Below are positions 7,889 to 16,969 of a stretch of 64,000 bases of DNA, one piece after another. The number at the start of each line of letters is the position of its first letter. Position 1 is the first letter of the stretch. The notes beneath the pieces are model-generated. The model was not told the DNA's origin. It searched no databases and saw nothing but the letters and a program-made list of their open reading frames with translations. A program made the translations under genes and the position numbers. The DNA lies in contig JAPOWQ010000051.1 of the NCBI GenBank assembly GCA_026707585.1, forward strand, positions 1-64,000, in the 5' to 3' direction. Source of the DNA: Chloroflexota bacterium. GTDB lineage: Bacteria > Chloroflexota > UBA11872.

Positions 7889-9469
7889 CTAGCGCTCCAC
7901 GTCGCCGCGGTCGAGTCGCTCCTGCCACCGCTTCATGATTGCGCTGGTGGCATTTGTCGCTTCCTCGATGGCCTCCGTCGCCGTGGCTTCGCCTGTGAGT
8001 GCCTTGCCAAGTAGCGGCCCCTCAACCTGGAGGAGCTCCAGCATCGTGGGACCACCGGGCACGTACCACTGGGAGTGGCGCAAATACGGCGAGTCATAGC
8101 CCGCGTAGAGGTAGTGCATGCCCTCCGGAGGCGGCGCGACGGCATCCGGCTGGTTCTTCACGTCGTGATGCACCGGCTGATGACCGCGGTCGATGCCGAC
8201 GCGGCCCTGAACTTCGGGGCCCGCCAAATAGACTCCGAAGTCGACGGTCTGCACCTCCACGCCGGTCACGGCCGCCGACGCGGCGAAGATATTTGGCTGA
8301 TCGCCGTATTCCACATTCGGGTGATCCGTCACGTTGCCCCACACCAGCGGCGCCAGCGACCAGCGGAAGCGATCCGCGATTCGCGGGATAGCAAAACCGA
8401 CGGTGCGGAAGCGGCCGCCCCACCAGAAAACCTGCTTGCCGGCGGCAAACGGGCTGCCAATCTCGCCCGATATCTCGGCCCGTTGCTCCGGCCTGTACGC
8501 GACCTGATGCTCGAACATCAGATCCGTCACCCACTGCAGCCCTCGCCAACCTTCACCGATAAAGTACCCGTCGACCTGGTGGCCTTCCGGTCCCATCACC
8601 CGGCGCTGGCTGTCGTTGTAGCCCAAGGCGCAGTTGAACGCGGTGCTTAGGCTCGCATCCGATCCCCAGATTCCCTGCTCGTGGTCGGTGACCTTCTTCA
8701 TCTCCTCGAGCAGGTCGTCATAGCGCATCCCGTCCCAGGGCTCATTAGCGCCGGCGGCGGCAACGGCGTCGATGTTGTAGAGCAGCCCGTTGAGGCCGCC
8801 CTGGTACATCATGCCGTGGTTGGGACCGTTCATCACCTTGTTCCACTTGCCGTAGTTGTTTTGGTCCCGGTTGTCGGAGTGCTCATCGGGCGAGAACAGG
8901 TAGTCCTCCGGCACGAAGCCATCCTTCTTGGCCAGGATGTCGTTTGCTTCCAGCCAGGCACCAGCGGATAGGAACTGTCCGTAGGAGTGTCCGCTGAGCA
9001 AGTTGATCTCCGACAGCGTGTCGGCGGCCACTTCAACGGCGATCTTTTCGTAAAAGATGTGGTCCTGCGGGATGAACTTGATCTTGACGTCAGGTCGCAG
9101 CTGCTCCCAGCGCTCGATGGCCCACTGCATGGCCTTGCCGCGCGGCCCCGACGTATGGTCCGTCGCGTACTCGAGCTTCACGGTTCGCTGTTCGGGCTGC
9201 GCTTCCACCATTACTTGAACTTCGCGGGTGATGACTTTCTCGACAACGGTCTCGACTGCCACCTCCTCCTTAACGACCTTCTCCACGACGCGCTCGACCG
9301 GGACTTCCTTCTCGACGACCCGCTCGACCGGCACTTCCTTCTCAACGATCTTCTCGACCGTCACAACCTGCGTTTCACCACAGGCGGCCAGAGCAGCCAG
9401 GCCGGCTGCACCCGTCAAACCCACGACGGCGTTGCGCAGCATGCGCCTTCGCGAAATTGCTGGATTCAT
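7889..9469 (-). CDS. Tat-exported ABC substrate-binding lipoprotein (family 1 type), copy 1
   Basis: The protein has 526 residues from the ATG at 9469; a second ATG at 9472 is equally possible. The twin-arginine signal SRRRMLRN (6-13), the hydrophobic stretch and the lipobox LAAC give lipid attachment at Cys30. Then comes a tether of ten-residue repeats (VEKEVPVERV-like, about residues 35-90), visible in the DNA as 30-base repeats at 9290-9350. The rest is a sugar-type binding protein (EINLLSGHSYGQFL, GLLYNIDAVAAAG, GKQVFWWGG). It would capture a solute outside the membrane for an ABC importer, but no permease or ATPase gene lies in the window. The protein at 11276-12856 is a paralog of identical length. 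Confidence 0.85.
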   Translation of the reverse strand: MNPAISRRRMLRNAVVGLTGAAGLAALAACGETQVVTVEKIVEKEVPVERVVEKEVPVERVVEKVVKEEVAVETVVEKVITREVQVMVEAQPEQRTVKLEYATDHTSGPRGKAMQWAIERWEQLRPDVKIKFIPQDHIFYEKIAVEVAADTLSEINLLSGHSYGQFLSAGAWLEANDILAKKDGFVPEDYLFSPDEHSDNRDQNNYGKWNKVMNGPNHGMMYQGGLNGLLYNIDAVAAAGANEPWDGMRYDDLLEEMKKVTDHEQGIWGSDASLSTAFNCALGYNDSQRRVMGPEGHQVDGYFIGEGWRGLQWVTDLMFEHQVAYRPEQRAEISGEIGSPFAAGKQVFWWGGRFRTVGFAIPRIADRFRWSLAPLVWGNVTDHPNVEYGDQPNIFAASAAVTGVEVQTVDFGVYLAGPEVQGRVGIDRGHQPVHHDVKNQPDAVAPPPEGMHYLYAGYDSPYLRHSQWYVPGGPTMLELLQVEGPLLGKALTGEATATEAIEEATNATSAIMKRWQERLDRGDVER

Positions 9470-9591
9470 CATCAGCCACCCCATCCTCCTCCGTAAAGGC
9501 CTGGCGACGTCCGGCCCCACCTCTCGCGCCTCACCAGAGGCCGCTCGAGAGGCTCGAGGTGGGCGTCGCGCCGCCTCTCAAATGCCGAATT

Positions 9592-9600
9592 ACCCTATCA
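9592..9600 (-). promoter_or_regulatory. extended -10 element of substrate-binding gene copy 1
   Basis: TGATAGGGT on the - strand fits the extended -10 pattern TGnTAnnnT. TTGGTG 16 bases upstream could serve as -35. The roughly 50 bases around the element are nearly identical in the upstream region of copy 2, where it reads TGATAGGTT (12979-12987). It would give a leader of about 115 bases. Confidence 0.4.
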
Positions 9601-9744
9601 CAGACTATTTGGTCACCAATATTCAGAAGGCGAGCCGCAGCGTCTGGAGTGTCAGCAGCCGGCCGAACCGCATATGTAGCGGTTATGGAGCGACTACGCT
9701 CACCATCACGCACGCTCGGTTGAGTTCGGGGATTCGACGGCGCT

Positions 9745-9930
9745 GTGGCTCGAGTGCGCGACGTGAATACGACCGACATTTGTGACGCCATCCGGCTGGG
9801 CTGCCGGACCATGGCCAGCGTATTCAACGCGGACGACCACGACCTGCCCTACTTCGGCTTGCAGGTCCGGCCGGATCCGCGCCTCAGCGGCGGCGGTCTC
9901 TCAGATGTGCACGTACCGGGGCGGCAATTA
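9745..9930 (+). pseudogene. truncated N-terminus of the glycosidase-like gene at 13128
   Basis: From its GTG start this frame matches the first roughly 62 codons of the gene at 13128 almost base for base (DVNTTDI-DAI-LGCRTMASVFNADDHDLPYFG, read with gaps), up to HVPGRQL. There the similarity stops abruptly. The frame stays open to 10083 but gives low-complexity sequence and runs into the 3' end of the oppositely oriented oxidoreductase gene. The 95 bases after the break contain a short unrelated peptide-like stretch (RDGSIQLIKVDDG) that may be the remnant of another gene. The divergent arrangement with a substrate-binding gene is the same in both copies. Confidence 0.7.
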
Positions 9931-10026
9931 AGCGCGACGGCTCAATCCAGCTCATCAAGGTCGACGACGGGTGAGTTCGTTCTGCCACGTCGACGCGCTG
10001 CGGACGCTGGATCTGACTCTTGTCCG

Positions 10027-11205
10027 CTAGTGATCCGCGCCGATTCGATCCAGTTCCTGCGGAAGCCACTCCGGATAGCGTAGTTCCAGCGGCGCCGGAT
10101 CCGGCTCACCCAAGCCGGCCTGCGTCCGCGCCTGCAGCAATGGATGTGCGCCCCGACCCATCGGAAATCGCACTCGGCGCTCGGTGAAATGCGATTCCCA
10201 CGCCCCGAGCAGCATCTCCATCACGGCCAGGCCTTCTTCGCCGCTGTTCTCGTGCGGTCGATCTTGATCGAGCGCATGGACCGTCTCATCGGCCATCCAC
10301 AGATCGCCGCCCGGCTCATCCAGGTAGTCCACCCCGTGCAGGATTCGGTCGGCGGGCGTCAGTTCCAGCAGTTCCCAGTTGACGTCCTCAACCCGCCAGT
10401 CGCGCCCGCGGCGCACCTGCATGTTCATTTGGTTGTAGAGGCAGATAGCGCCGTCTTCGCCGTAGATCTTGATGTGGCCCCAGCCGCGGTTGGACTCGCT
10501 GCGCCGGTGAAACTCGGCAAATACGGTCCCGCCGCCTTCGAAGTCATACACCGCCGAAATGTTCTCGCCCGCAATCCACCCAAAGCCGTACGGTCCGGCG
10601 ATCACGCCTCCGGGACCGGTGAGTTCGCCAGCGGTGGTACAGATGGCCGAGACGCTGCGCGCCCGGCCAAGGAAAGCGCGCGTGCCATTCAGGCGGTGGG
10701 TTCCGATGTTCATGAGGTCATAACCGCCGTAGTAGCCCTTGCCGCGGAGCTTGATCGTCGTGATCGGTCCGATCTCACCGGCCTCGATCATGCGCGCGGC
10801 TACTCGAAACGGTGGCGTACAGCGGAATTGATGGTGAACGGCGAGCAGCGTGCCGGTTCGAGCCGCCTCAGCCACCATGCGATCGGCATCGTCGAGACTG
10901 GTGGCCATCGGCTTTTCCACATCGATCGCGCGCGGCGGTCGGTGCGCCAAAACCGCCATCGTCAACGGCGCATGCAGATCGGTGCGTGTGGGAATGCTGA
11001 CGATGTCGGGGTCCTCCCGGTCGAGCATCTCCCGGTAGTCTCCATACGTCCGCTCCACTCCGAGTTCCTGTGAGGCGTGCGCCAGCCGTGCGGCGTCCAC
11101 GTCACAAAGCGCCACGAGGTCGATACGTGGATGCTGACGATAGGCGCGGCCGTGCTTGAGGCCACGAGGACCAACACCGAGGATTGCCGCACGATAGGTC
11201 GCCAT
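10027..11205 (-). CDS. Gfo/Idh/MocA family NAD(P)-dependent oxidoreductase
   Basis: The 392-residue product starts at the ATG with GGAGG seven bases upstream. The N-terminal Rossmann fold is shown by ILGVGPRGLKHGRAY (a GxGxxG variant) and VALCDVD. The characteristic VEKPMA follows near residue 100; its Lys is the conserved catalytic residue of the family. The C-terminal half is the alpha/beta substrate domain (GKGYYGGYDLMNIGTHRLN). Members oxidise or reduce sugars, inositols and sugar acids. It begins 70 bases after the stop of substrate-binding copy 2 on the same strand, so they are probably co-transcribed and may act on the same imported sugar. Confidence 0.85.
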   Translation of the reverse strand: MATYRAAILGVGPRGLKHGRAYRQHPRIDLVALCDVDAARLAHASQELGVERTYGDYREMLDREDPDIVSIPTRTDLHAPLTMAVLAHRPPRAIDVEKPMATSLDDADRMVAEAARTGTLLAVHHQFRCTPPFRVAARMIEAGEIGPITTIKLRGKGYYGGYDLMNIGTHRLNGTRAFLGRARSVSAICTTAGELTGPGGVIAGPYGFGWIAGENISAVYDFEGGGTVFAEFHRRSESNRGWGHIKIYGEDGAICLYNQMNMQVRRGRDWRVEDVNWELLELTPADRILHGVDYLDEPGGDLWMADETVHALDQDRPHENSGEEGLAVMEMLLGAWESHFTERRVRFPMGRGAHPLLQARTQAGLGEPDPAPLELRYPEWLPQELDRIGADH

Positions 11206-11275
11206 TACCAAACCTCCAGGTCACAACTTGGACCTACGAGCGGATCAGGTCGAGCCCGTCGCGGACCGCTGCCGA

Positions 11276-12856
11276 CTAGCGCGACACGTCGCCCTTGTCG
11301 AGCTGCTCTTGCCAGCGGGCCAGCATACGGTTGACCTTTTCCGCTGCATCGAGCATGGACTGAACCGCATCGGCTTCACCGACAAGCGCTTTGTCCAGAA
11401 CCGGCCGCCACTCGGCGCGCAGCTCCAGGAAATTGCCGCCCGGTACGTACCACTGGTCGTGCCGTACGTAGGGCGACGCGGGGTAGGTGAACAGATGGTG
11501 CATTCCTTCGGGCGGTGGCGCCGTGGCCGCCGCGTCGTTCGCCACGGCCTTGAAGCACGGCATGTGGCCACGGTCGATCCCCACACGGCCTTGCACTTCC
11601 GGCCCGGCGAGGAAATGGGCCCAGGCCACGGCCTGCTCTTCCACACCGGTCGTAGTGGCGGACCGCGCCACCAGATGCGCCTGGTCGTTCAGCACGAAGT
11701 TGGCGTGATCGGTCACATTGCCCCAAACCATTGGACCCAGTGACCACCGGAACCGGTCGCGGATCCGCGGAATCGCAAACCCGGTGCTGTAGACGCGCCC
11801 GCCGATCCAGAAGACCTGATTGCCGGCCGCGAACGGACTGCCGAACTCGCCCGCCACGTCGGGCCTTTGTTCGGGAGTGAAGGAGACCCCATGCTCGTAG
11901 ATCAGATCGACAATCCACTTCCACCCCTGCGGACCGTCGCCGAGCGCCGGTCCCCACACCTGTGCGCCATCGTCGCCCCGGGGGCGCTCGGCTTGGTCGT
12001 TGTAGCCAAACGCGGCCGGAAATACGTAGAACTGCTCGCCACGATCCGAGTTGATTCCGTAGATCCCGGTGTCAGGGTCGGTCACGCGCTTCGCCGCTTC
12101 CAAGAGGTCGTCGTAGCGCCAGCCCTCCACCGGCTCATCCACGCCCGCCGCCGCCAGCGCGTCGATGTTGTAGAGCATCCCGCCGATTACTGTCTGGAAC
12201 GGCATCCCATGCTGCGGCCCGTGCATCGTGCGGTTGTACGGGTATGACTCGTCCTTGTTATCGGAGTACGAGTCCGGGATGAACCAATAATTGTCCGGAT
12301 CGTGGTCGTCGAGTTTGTCCAGCAGATCGTTGATAAGGAGCCACGATTCACCTTCGATGTGCCGCTGATACGTGCCGCCGTTGAGCAGGTTCACCTCAGA
12401 CAGCGTCCCGGCGGCGGCCTCGATCGCAATCTTCTCGTAAAAGATGTGGTTCTGTGGGATGAACTTGATCTTGATGTCGGGCCGCAGTCCCTCAAACCGT
12501 TCGATCCCCCAACTCATCGCCTTCCCACGGGGACCGGACGTGTGATCAGTGGCGAATTCGATCTTCACGGTTCGCTGTTCGGGTTGGGCCTCCACCATTA
12601 CTTGAACTTCGCGGGTGACGACCTTCTCGACAACGGTCTCGACCGCCACTTGTTCTTTAACAATCTTCTCCACGACTCGCTCGACCGGGACTTCCTTCTC
12701 GACGACCCGCTCGACCGGCACTTCCTTCTCAACGATCTTCTCGACCGTCACAACCTGCGTTTCACCGCAGGCAGCGAGTGCGGCGAGCCCGGCGACGCCG
12801 CTGACGCCCACGACGGCATTGCGCAGCATGCGCCTTCGCGAAACTACTGGATTCAT
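11276..12856 (-). CDS. Tat-exported ABC substrate-binding lipoprotein (family 1 type), copy 2
   Basis: The protein has 526 residues, the same length as copy 1. It starts at MNPVVSRRRML with GGGAGG six bases upstream, which decides this ATG over longer frames. It carries the same Tat signal, lipobox (LAAC, Cys30) and VEK-type tether as copy 1. The mature part differs more, for example NLLNGGTYQRHIEGESWLLI where copy 1 has LLSGHSYGQFLSAGAWLEA, so the ligands may differ. It is first in a probable two-gene unit with the Gfo/Idh/MocA oxidoreductase and divergent from the glycosidase-like gene at 13128. No ABC permease is nearby. Confidence 0.85.
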   Translation of the reverse strand: MNPVVSRRRMLRNAVVGVSGVAGLAALAACGETQVVTVEKIVEKEVPVERVVEKEVPVERVVEKIVKEQVAVETVVEKVVTREVQVMVEAQPEQRTVKIEFATDHTSGPRGKAMSWGIERFEGLRPDIKIKFIPQNHIFYEKIAIEAAAGTLSEVNLLNGGTYQRHIEGESWLLINDLLDKLDDHDPDNYWFIPDSYSDNKDESYPYNRTMHGPQHGMPFQTVIGGMLYNIDALAAAGVDEPVEGWRYDDLLEAAKRVTDPDTGIYGINSDRGEQFYVFPAAFGYNDQAERPRGDDGAQVWGPALGDGPQGWKWIVDLIYEHGVSFTPEQRPDVAGEFGSPFAAGNQVFWIGGRVYSTGFAIPRIRDRFRWSLGPMVWGNVTDHANFVLNDQAHLVARSATTTGVEEQAVAWAHFLAGPEVQGRVGIDRGHMPCFKAVANDAAATAPPPEGMHHLFTYPASPYVRHDQWYVPGGNFLELRAEWRPVLDKALVGEADAVQSMLDAAEKVNRMLARWQEQLDKGDVSR

Positions 12857-12978
12857 CGTTGGCCTCCCCATCCGCCTCCGTAAAGGCTTGGCGATGCCCG
12901 GTCCCAGCTCTCGCGCCTCGCCAGAGGCCACTCGAGAGGATCGAGGTGGGCGTCGCGCCGCCTCTCAAATGCCGAACT

Positions 12979-12987
12979 AACCTATCA
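12979..12987 (-). promoter_or_regulatory. extended -10 element of substrate-binding gene copy 2
   Basis: TGATAGGTT on the - strand sits in a block of about 50 bases shared with the copy 1 upstream region (ATAGTCTGTGATAGG, then TTCGGCATTTGAGAGG). Conservation of this block, while the bases further upstream diverge, is the reason to call it regulatory. The -35 region is not conserved. Confidence 0.4.
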
Positions 12988-13127
12988 CAGACTATTCGGG
13001 AGCTACCTTTCGGAACTCGAACCGCCGCGTCTGGCATATCAGCGGCCAGACGCACCGCCGAGGCGGCGGTTAGGTAGCCAATACACTCGCCATCACGCTC
13101 GGTTGAGACCCGGGATCGGACGGCGTT

Positions 13128-14698
13128 GTGGCGCAAGTAGGCGACGTGAATACGACCGACATTCGCGATGCCATTCAGCTGGGCTGCCGGACCATGGCCA
13201 GCGTGTTCAACGCGGACGACCACGACCTTCCCTACTTCGGCTCGCAGGTCCGGCCGGATCCGCGCCTCAGTGGCGGCGGCCTCTCAGATGCGCACGTGCC
13301 GGGCCGGCACCTGAACGCGTTGCTCAACGCTGAAGATGCGGCGGGCGTCGACCTTGATGCCGCGGCTGTGGCGAAGCACGCGCGGGCCGCGTTTTTCTCG
13401 TACAGCGGCCCCCTCGCGCTGCCACTGGGCCGCAGCGCGAGCGGCGCCCGCCTGGGCGCGTTCGATCCGCACAACGTGCGCGAGGGCTTCCATGCCCTGT
13501 GCGCCCTGGCCCAGTTTCGCGACTCGGCACGCGCCCAGGAGGTGGCGGCGGCGAGTATCGCGGCCATCTTCACGACCTGGGATCCCGACACCGGGTGGGA
13601 CCGAGATCGACTCGAAACCGCGCATGGGCTCGAGTTTAGGCCGACCGAAACCTTCATCGTCGGCCTCGCGCGCGCCATCGGTCCGCTGGTGAAGTACTTC
13701 CGCGCGACCGGCTACGGGCCGGCGCTGGAGCTGGCGATCGTATTGAAGGAGAAGGCGACGTCGGAGTTCTTTCTGGCTGACGGTTCGTACGAGGCGCGGC
13801 GGTTCGGCGCGCACACCCACTCCACGACCTGCGTGATGTCGTCACTCGCGCAACTGGCGGACCTTACCTCGGATGTAGTGCTACTGGAACGGGTCAGGGC
13901 CTTCTACGACCGCGGGCTGTGGCGCATCCGCGATGCCCTGGGCTGGGTGATGGAAAACAGCGGGGACAAGAACCAGCACGCGATGGACCGGGGCGAGGTC
14001 AACAACACAGGCGACATCCTGGAGACGGCCTGATCCTGGGCCGGTGGGGCTATGCCGCGGCGTACCACGACGCCGAGCGCATCTTGCGCGGCCACTTGCT
14101 GCCCTCGCAGCTGCGCGACACCTCGTTCATCGTCGATCCCCCGAATCCGAACAACCACGACGGCCTGCGCGACCTAGCGGCCCGGCATCGGGGCGCGTTC
14201 GGCTTCCCCGCACCCTATGGCCACGAGCCGCTGGGCATTCAACGCGTGTCGTTCAACATGGACATCGTGGGCGGCGCGGTGGGATCGCTGTGCGAGGCCT
14301 ACCGCGAGGCCACGCGCGTCGACCAGGCGGGCCACTGGGTCAACCTGCTATTCGACCACGAGACCGCGGCGATCAAGGTCGAGTCGATCTACACCCACCG
14401 GGCGATGTCGATCACGCTCAAACAGCCCGGACCGCTCTTTGTCCGGCTGCCGCCCTGGGTTCCGGCCGGAAGCGTCACGGTCGGCGGTACGGCGCAGGCG
14501 TACCGCGTCACCCGCGGCTACCTCTTCTTGCCGCAGCCGCCGCTGCGGCAGGCGATCAGCATCTCATTCGCACTCCCGGACCAAGAGTTGATTCTGGTAC
14601 CGCATGATCCGAAGATCCGCGTCCGGCTGCGCGGGGACGCCGTGACCGCAATGGACAATTTCGGCGCCGACTTGACGTTCTTCGAGTCGATCGGCTGA
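13128..14698 (+). pseudogene. (alpha/alpha)-barrel glycosidase-like gene with a one-base frameshift
   Basis: The GTG start and first roughly 60 codons are shared with the remnant at 9745. The first frame gives 301 residues and ends at TGA 14031-14033, just after GEVNNTGDILETA. Restoring one C in that GCCTG run gives ALILGRWGYAAAYHDAERIL and continues to a natural stop at 14698, about 523 residues in all. Both halves read as one protein: an alpha-helical part with HTHSTTCVMSSLAQLADL, then a beta-rich C-terminus (VRLPPWVPAGSVTVGG). This layout recalls GH127-type and similar six-hairpin glycosidases, but I cannot assign a family. It is either a recent pseudogene or a sequence error. Confidence 0.65.
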
Positions 14699-14699
14699 G

Positions 14700-15127
14700 C
14701 GCGAGGACGAATTGATCAAGGCCGTGTTTCGCGCAATGTTCGAACAGAATCCGGACAGATTCCGCGAGGCCCTGATACTGCTTCATCCAGGCGAGACTGG
14801 ACGCATAGTCTGCGTGGTCCTGCTGTCGAAACTGGCAGCCAGGATTGGCACGCTGAAGCGCCCTGAGGTCGCGGCCTTGCCGCAACGTGAGCGTGCCGCG
14901 ACCGTAGGCGAGCAAACGTCCAGCATCAAGAGTTTCGACGTGCTGGCCGACCGCTTCACCAGCGCCGAGACTGAGCTACTCGCGCAGCGTCTCGCCGCGC
15001 TCGACGCGAAGCTTCACACGGAGACCGAGCAGTTCGTCCCCGGGTTTCAGAGCGGTCCCTCCCGGCACCGGTTCGAGCACATGCCGCCGCACTTCGAGGT
15101 GGACGACTTCATCGCGAGCTGGAGCGG
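14700..15127 (+). pseudogene. detached C-terminal region of a PhyH-family gene
   Basis: The frame matches the last roughly 140 residues of the PhyH protein at 6524-7750: FREAL-LHPGETGR, CVVLLSK-AARIGTLKRPEVA, DRFTSAE-ELL-QR, TEQFVPGFQSGP and DDFIASW (hyphens mark differences). The dioxygenase core is absent. Similarity begins right at the stop of the preceding glycosidase-like gene and ends near 15127; the frame stays open to 15317 with unrelated sequence. A TTG at 14712 could start translation, so expression as a small protein cannot be excluded. The simplest view is the leftover 3' end of a second PhyH gene removed by a rearrangement. Confidence 0.65.
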
Positions 15128-15325
15128 ACCGCGTAGCCGACGCCGAGCCGTCCCTACAGCCCCTAGAGTTCCGCATGTTGCCAGCTACCCAGGCGGCGCG
15201 AAGCGTACACGTCAAGCTTCGCCGGACAGTAGCTGCCAAGTGAGTGGTGTGTTCAAGCGCTGTGGCAGGCCTCCATGTGACCAAACTGCCAGCAGACCCA
15301 GGCTCCTAAACCTGTAAACCGTGCG

Positions 15326-15401
15326 TGGAGCCCACATCCGGACTTGAACCGGAGACCTCGTTCTTACCAAGAACGCGCTCTACCGACTGAGCTATGTGGG
15401 C
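15326..15401 (-). tRNA. tRNA-Thr (anticodon GGT)
   Basis: A seven-base acceptor stem GCCCACA/TGTGGGC, a D-arm (AGCTCAGTCGGTAGAGC), an anticodon stem CGTTC/GAACG around the loop TTGGTAA (anticodon GGT), and a T-arm with GGTTCAAGTCC can all be read. The discriminator is T, and CCA is encoded at the 3' end. Confidence 0.95.
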
Positions 15402-15503
15402 CGGTACGAGCCGGCTCGCCAACCGGCCCCTGTCAACCAGCGGCTGATCGTACCCTGTTCGCCGCTCGGCGGCGCGTCGCGACGCGAGGCCCTGGCCACG
15501 ACG

Positions 15504-15974
15504 CTAGGCCTTCGCGTCCAGCAGGGCCACAATCTCGTCCACGTGAACGTTGGGGTCCACGGCCGGCCACACGTGTTCCACCTCACCATCCCTGCCGATG
15601 AGGTAGGACACTCGATCGGCGCACATGACGCTGCGGCCGCGAATCTGCTTTTGCACCCAGGCCCCGTAGGCCTCGATTACGCCATGATCGGTGTCCGCCA
15701 GGAGCGGGAAGTTTAGGTCGTACTTCGCGGTGAAGCGCCTGTGCGAGTCCACATCGTCGTCGTTGATGCCGTAGACCTTCACGCCGCGAGCGGCCAATTG
15801 GTCCCGCTTGTCGCGGAAGCCGCACGCCTCAATCGTGCAGCCAGGGGTGTCGTCGCGCGGGTAGAAATAGAGCAGGACCCGCCGGCCGCGCAGACCTGAA
15901 AGCGCGACCTGCGACCCGTCGGTTGCGGTGAGCGTGAAATCCGGGGCCTTGTCTCCGGGAGCAAGCAGGGACAT
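15504..15974 (-). CDS. bcp: thiol peroxidase Bcp/PrxQ-type peroxiredoxin
   Basis: This 156-residue cytoplasmic protein reduces hydrogen peroxide and organic peroxides with electrons from thioredoxin. The fold signature GDKAPDFTL is near the N-terminus. The active site YPRDDTPGCTIEACGFRD carries the peroxidatic Cys in TPGC and a second Cys five residues later in EACG, the resolving Cys of the classic Bcp type. Length and start are normal for the family. It is divergent from the SDR gene and follows tRNA-Thr(GGT) by about 100 bases. Confidence 0.92.
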   Translation of the reverse strand: MSLLAPGDKAPDFTLTATDGSQVALSGLRGRRVLLYFYPRDDTPGCTIEACGFRDKRDQLAARGVKVYGINDDDVDSHRRFTAKYDLNFPLLADTDHGVIEAYGAWVQKQIRGRSVMCADRVSYLIGRDGEVEHVWPAVDPNVHVDEIVALLDAKA

Positions 15975-16065
15975 GCGAACAACTCACAAGCTGGGCACTG
16001 GCGACAGCGACTCATTGTGCGCAACGCTCAGGCGCGGTGCGAGGCGCGCACGTCGATATGGCAGG

Positions 16066-16093
16066 TTTGGTTCGCACGCTTCCCTGATATGGT
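16066..16093 (+). promoter_or_regulatory. putative promoter of the SDR gene
   Basis: The extended -10 TGATATGGT (16085-16093) lies 16 bases after TTTGGT. Transcription would begin near 16100, which favours the start codon at 16125 over the in-frame ATG at 16089 that lies inside this element. Confidence 0.4.
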
Positions 16094-16124
16094 CAGCGCG
16101 AAGCCCGTGGGAGAGGCCCCCCAA

Positions 16125-16901
16125 ATGCCGGATGCATCAACCGAGAGCCCTTTTGACCTGACCGGCCGCGTGGCCCTGGTAACCGGCGCTGGGCGCGGCA
16201 TCGGACGTGCGATAGCGGTGGGGCTGGCGGCGGCCGGCGCGGACGTGGCCGTTTCCGCGCGATCCGCCGATCAACTGGACGAGGTGTGCGACGAGGTGCA
16301 GGCGTTTGGGCGCCGGGCGCTGGCGCTGCCGGCGGACCTGACCGACCTGGACGCCCTGGCCGGCGTCTTCGCCTCGGTGGATGCCGAGTTCAGCCAGCTG
16401 GACATTCTGTTCAACAATGCCGGAACCGGCTTTCGCAAGCCGCTGCTGGAGATCACGCCAGCCGACTGGGACCAGGTGGCCGACTTGAACCTGCGCAGTC
16501 TCTTTTTTGCCTGCCAGCATGGCATCCGGCTGATGGAGCCGCGCGGCTACGGACGGATCGTCAACACAGCCTCGCTCACCTCGTTTCTGGGTTTTGCGCA
16601 GGTTTCGGTGTACGGCGCCACGAAGGGCGGCGTGGCGCAACTCACCAAGGCGCTGGCCGTGGAGTTCGCGCAGAGCGGGATCACCATCAACGCCATCGCC
16701 CCGGGCTACGTGTTTACCGAACTTACCCGGCCGCGCTTTGAGGATCCGGTCACGCGCGACTGGCTCATGAGCCGGATCCCGCAAGGGCGGCACGGCGACC
16801 CAGTCGACATGGCCGGCACGGCCGTGTTTCTGGCCTCGGAGGCTGCGGCCTACCTGACAGGGGTGGTCGTCCCGGTGGACGGCGGATGGCTGGCGGCGTG
16901 A
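16125..16901 (+). CDS. short-chain dehydrogenase/reductase (SDR) family oxidoreductase
   Basis: This is a 258-residue classical SDR. It has the cofactor motif TGAGRGIG (about 20-27), NNAG after the fourth strand, a catalytic Ser in NTASLTSF, and the YGATK pair (YxxxK). PGYVFTELT and the final LTGVVVPVDGGW are usual for the family. Such enzymes use NAD(P)H to interconvert alcohols and ketones on sugars, acids or acyl carriers; the substrate cannot be read from the sequence. I chose the ATG at 16125 on alignment with the family and on the promoter position. It ends 68 bases before the first array gene and could be co-transcribed with it. Confidence 0.85.
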   Translation: MPDASTESPFDLTGRVALVTGAGRGIGRAIAVGLAAAGADVAVSARSADQLDEVCDEVQAFGRRALALPADLTDLDALAGVFASVDAEFSQLDILFNNAGTGFRKPLLEITPADWDQVADLNLRSLFFACQHGIRLMEPRGYGRIVNTASLTSFLGFAQVSVYGATKGGVAQLTKALAVEFAQSGITINAIAPGYVFTELTRPRFEDPVTRDWLMSRIPQGRHGDPVDMAGTAVFLASEAAAYLTGVVVPVDGGWLAA

Positions 16902-16969
16902 CGCCCACGCGCCGCGCCGACCGATAGCATTACCTCTCCCAGCGCGATGCTGGCGCGGGGCCTGACGCC

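Noticed and set aside
9230-9370. Regular 30-base repeats that could suggest a CRISPR array
   Set aside because: The repeats encode the VEKEVPVERV tether of the substrate-binding protein in frame, with no unique spacers.
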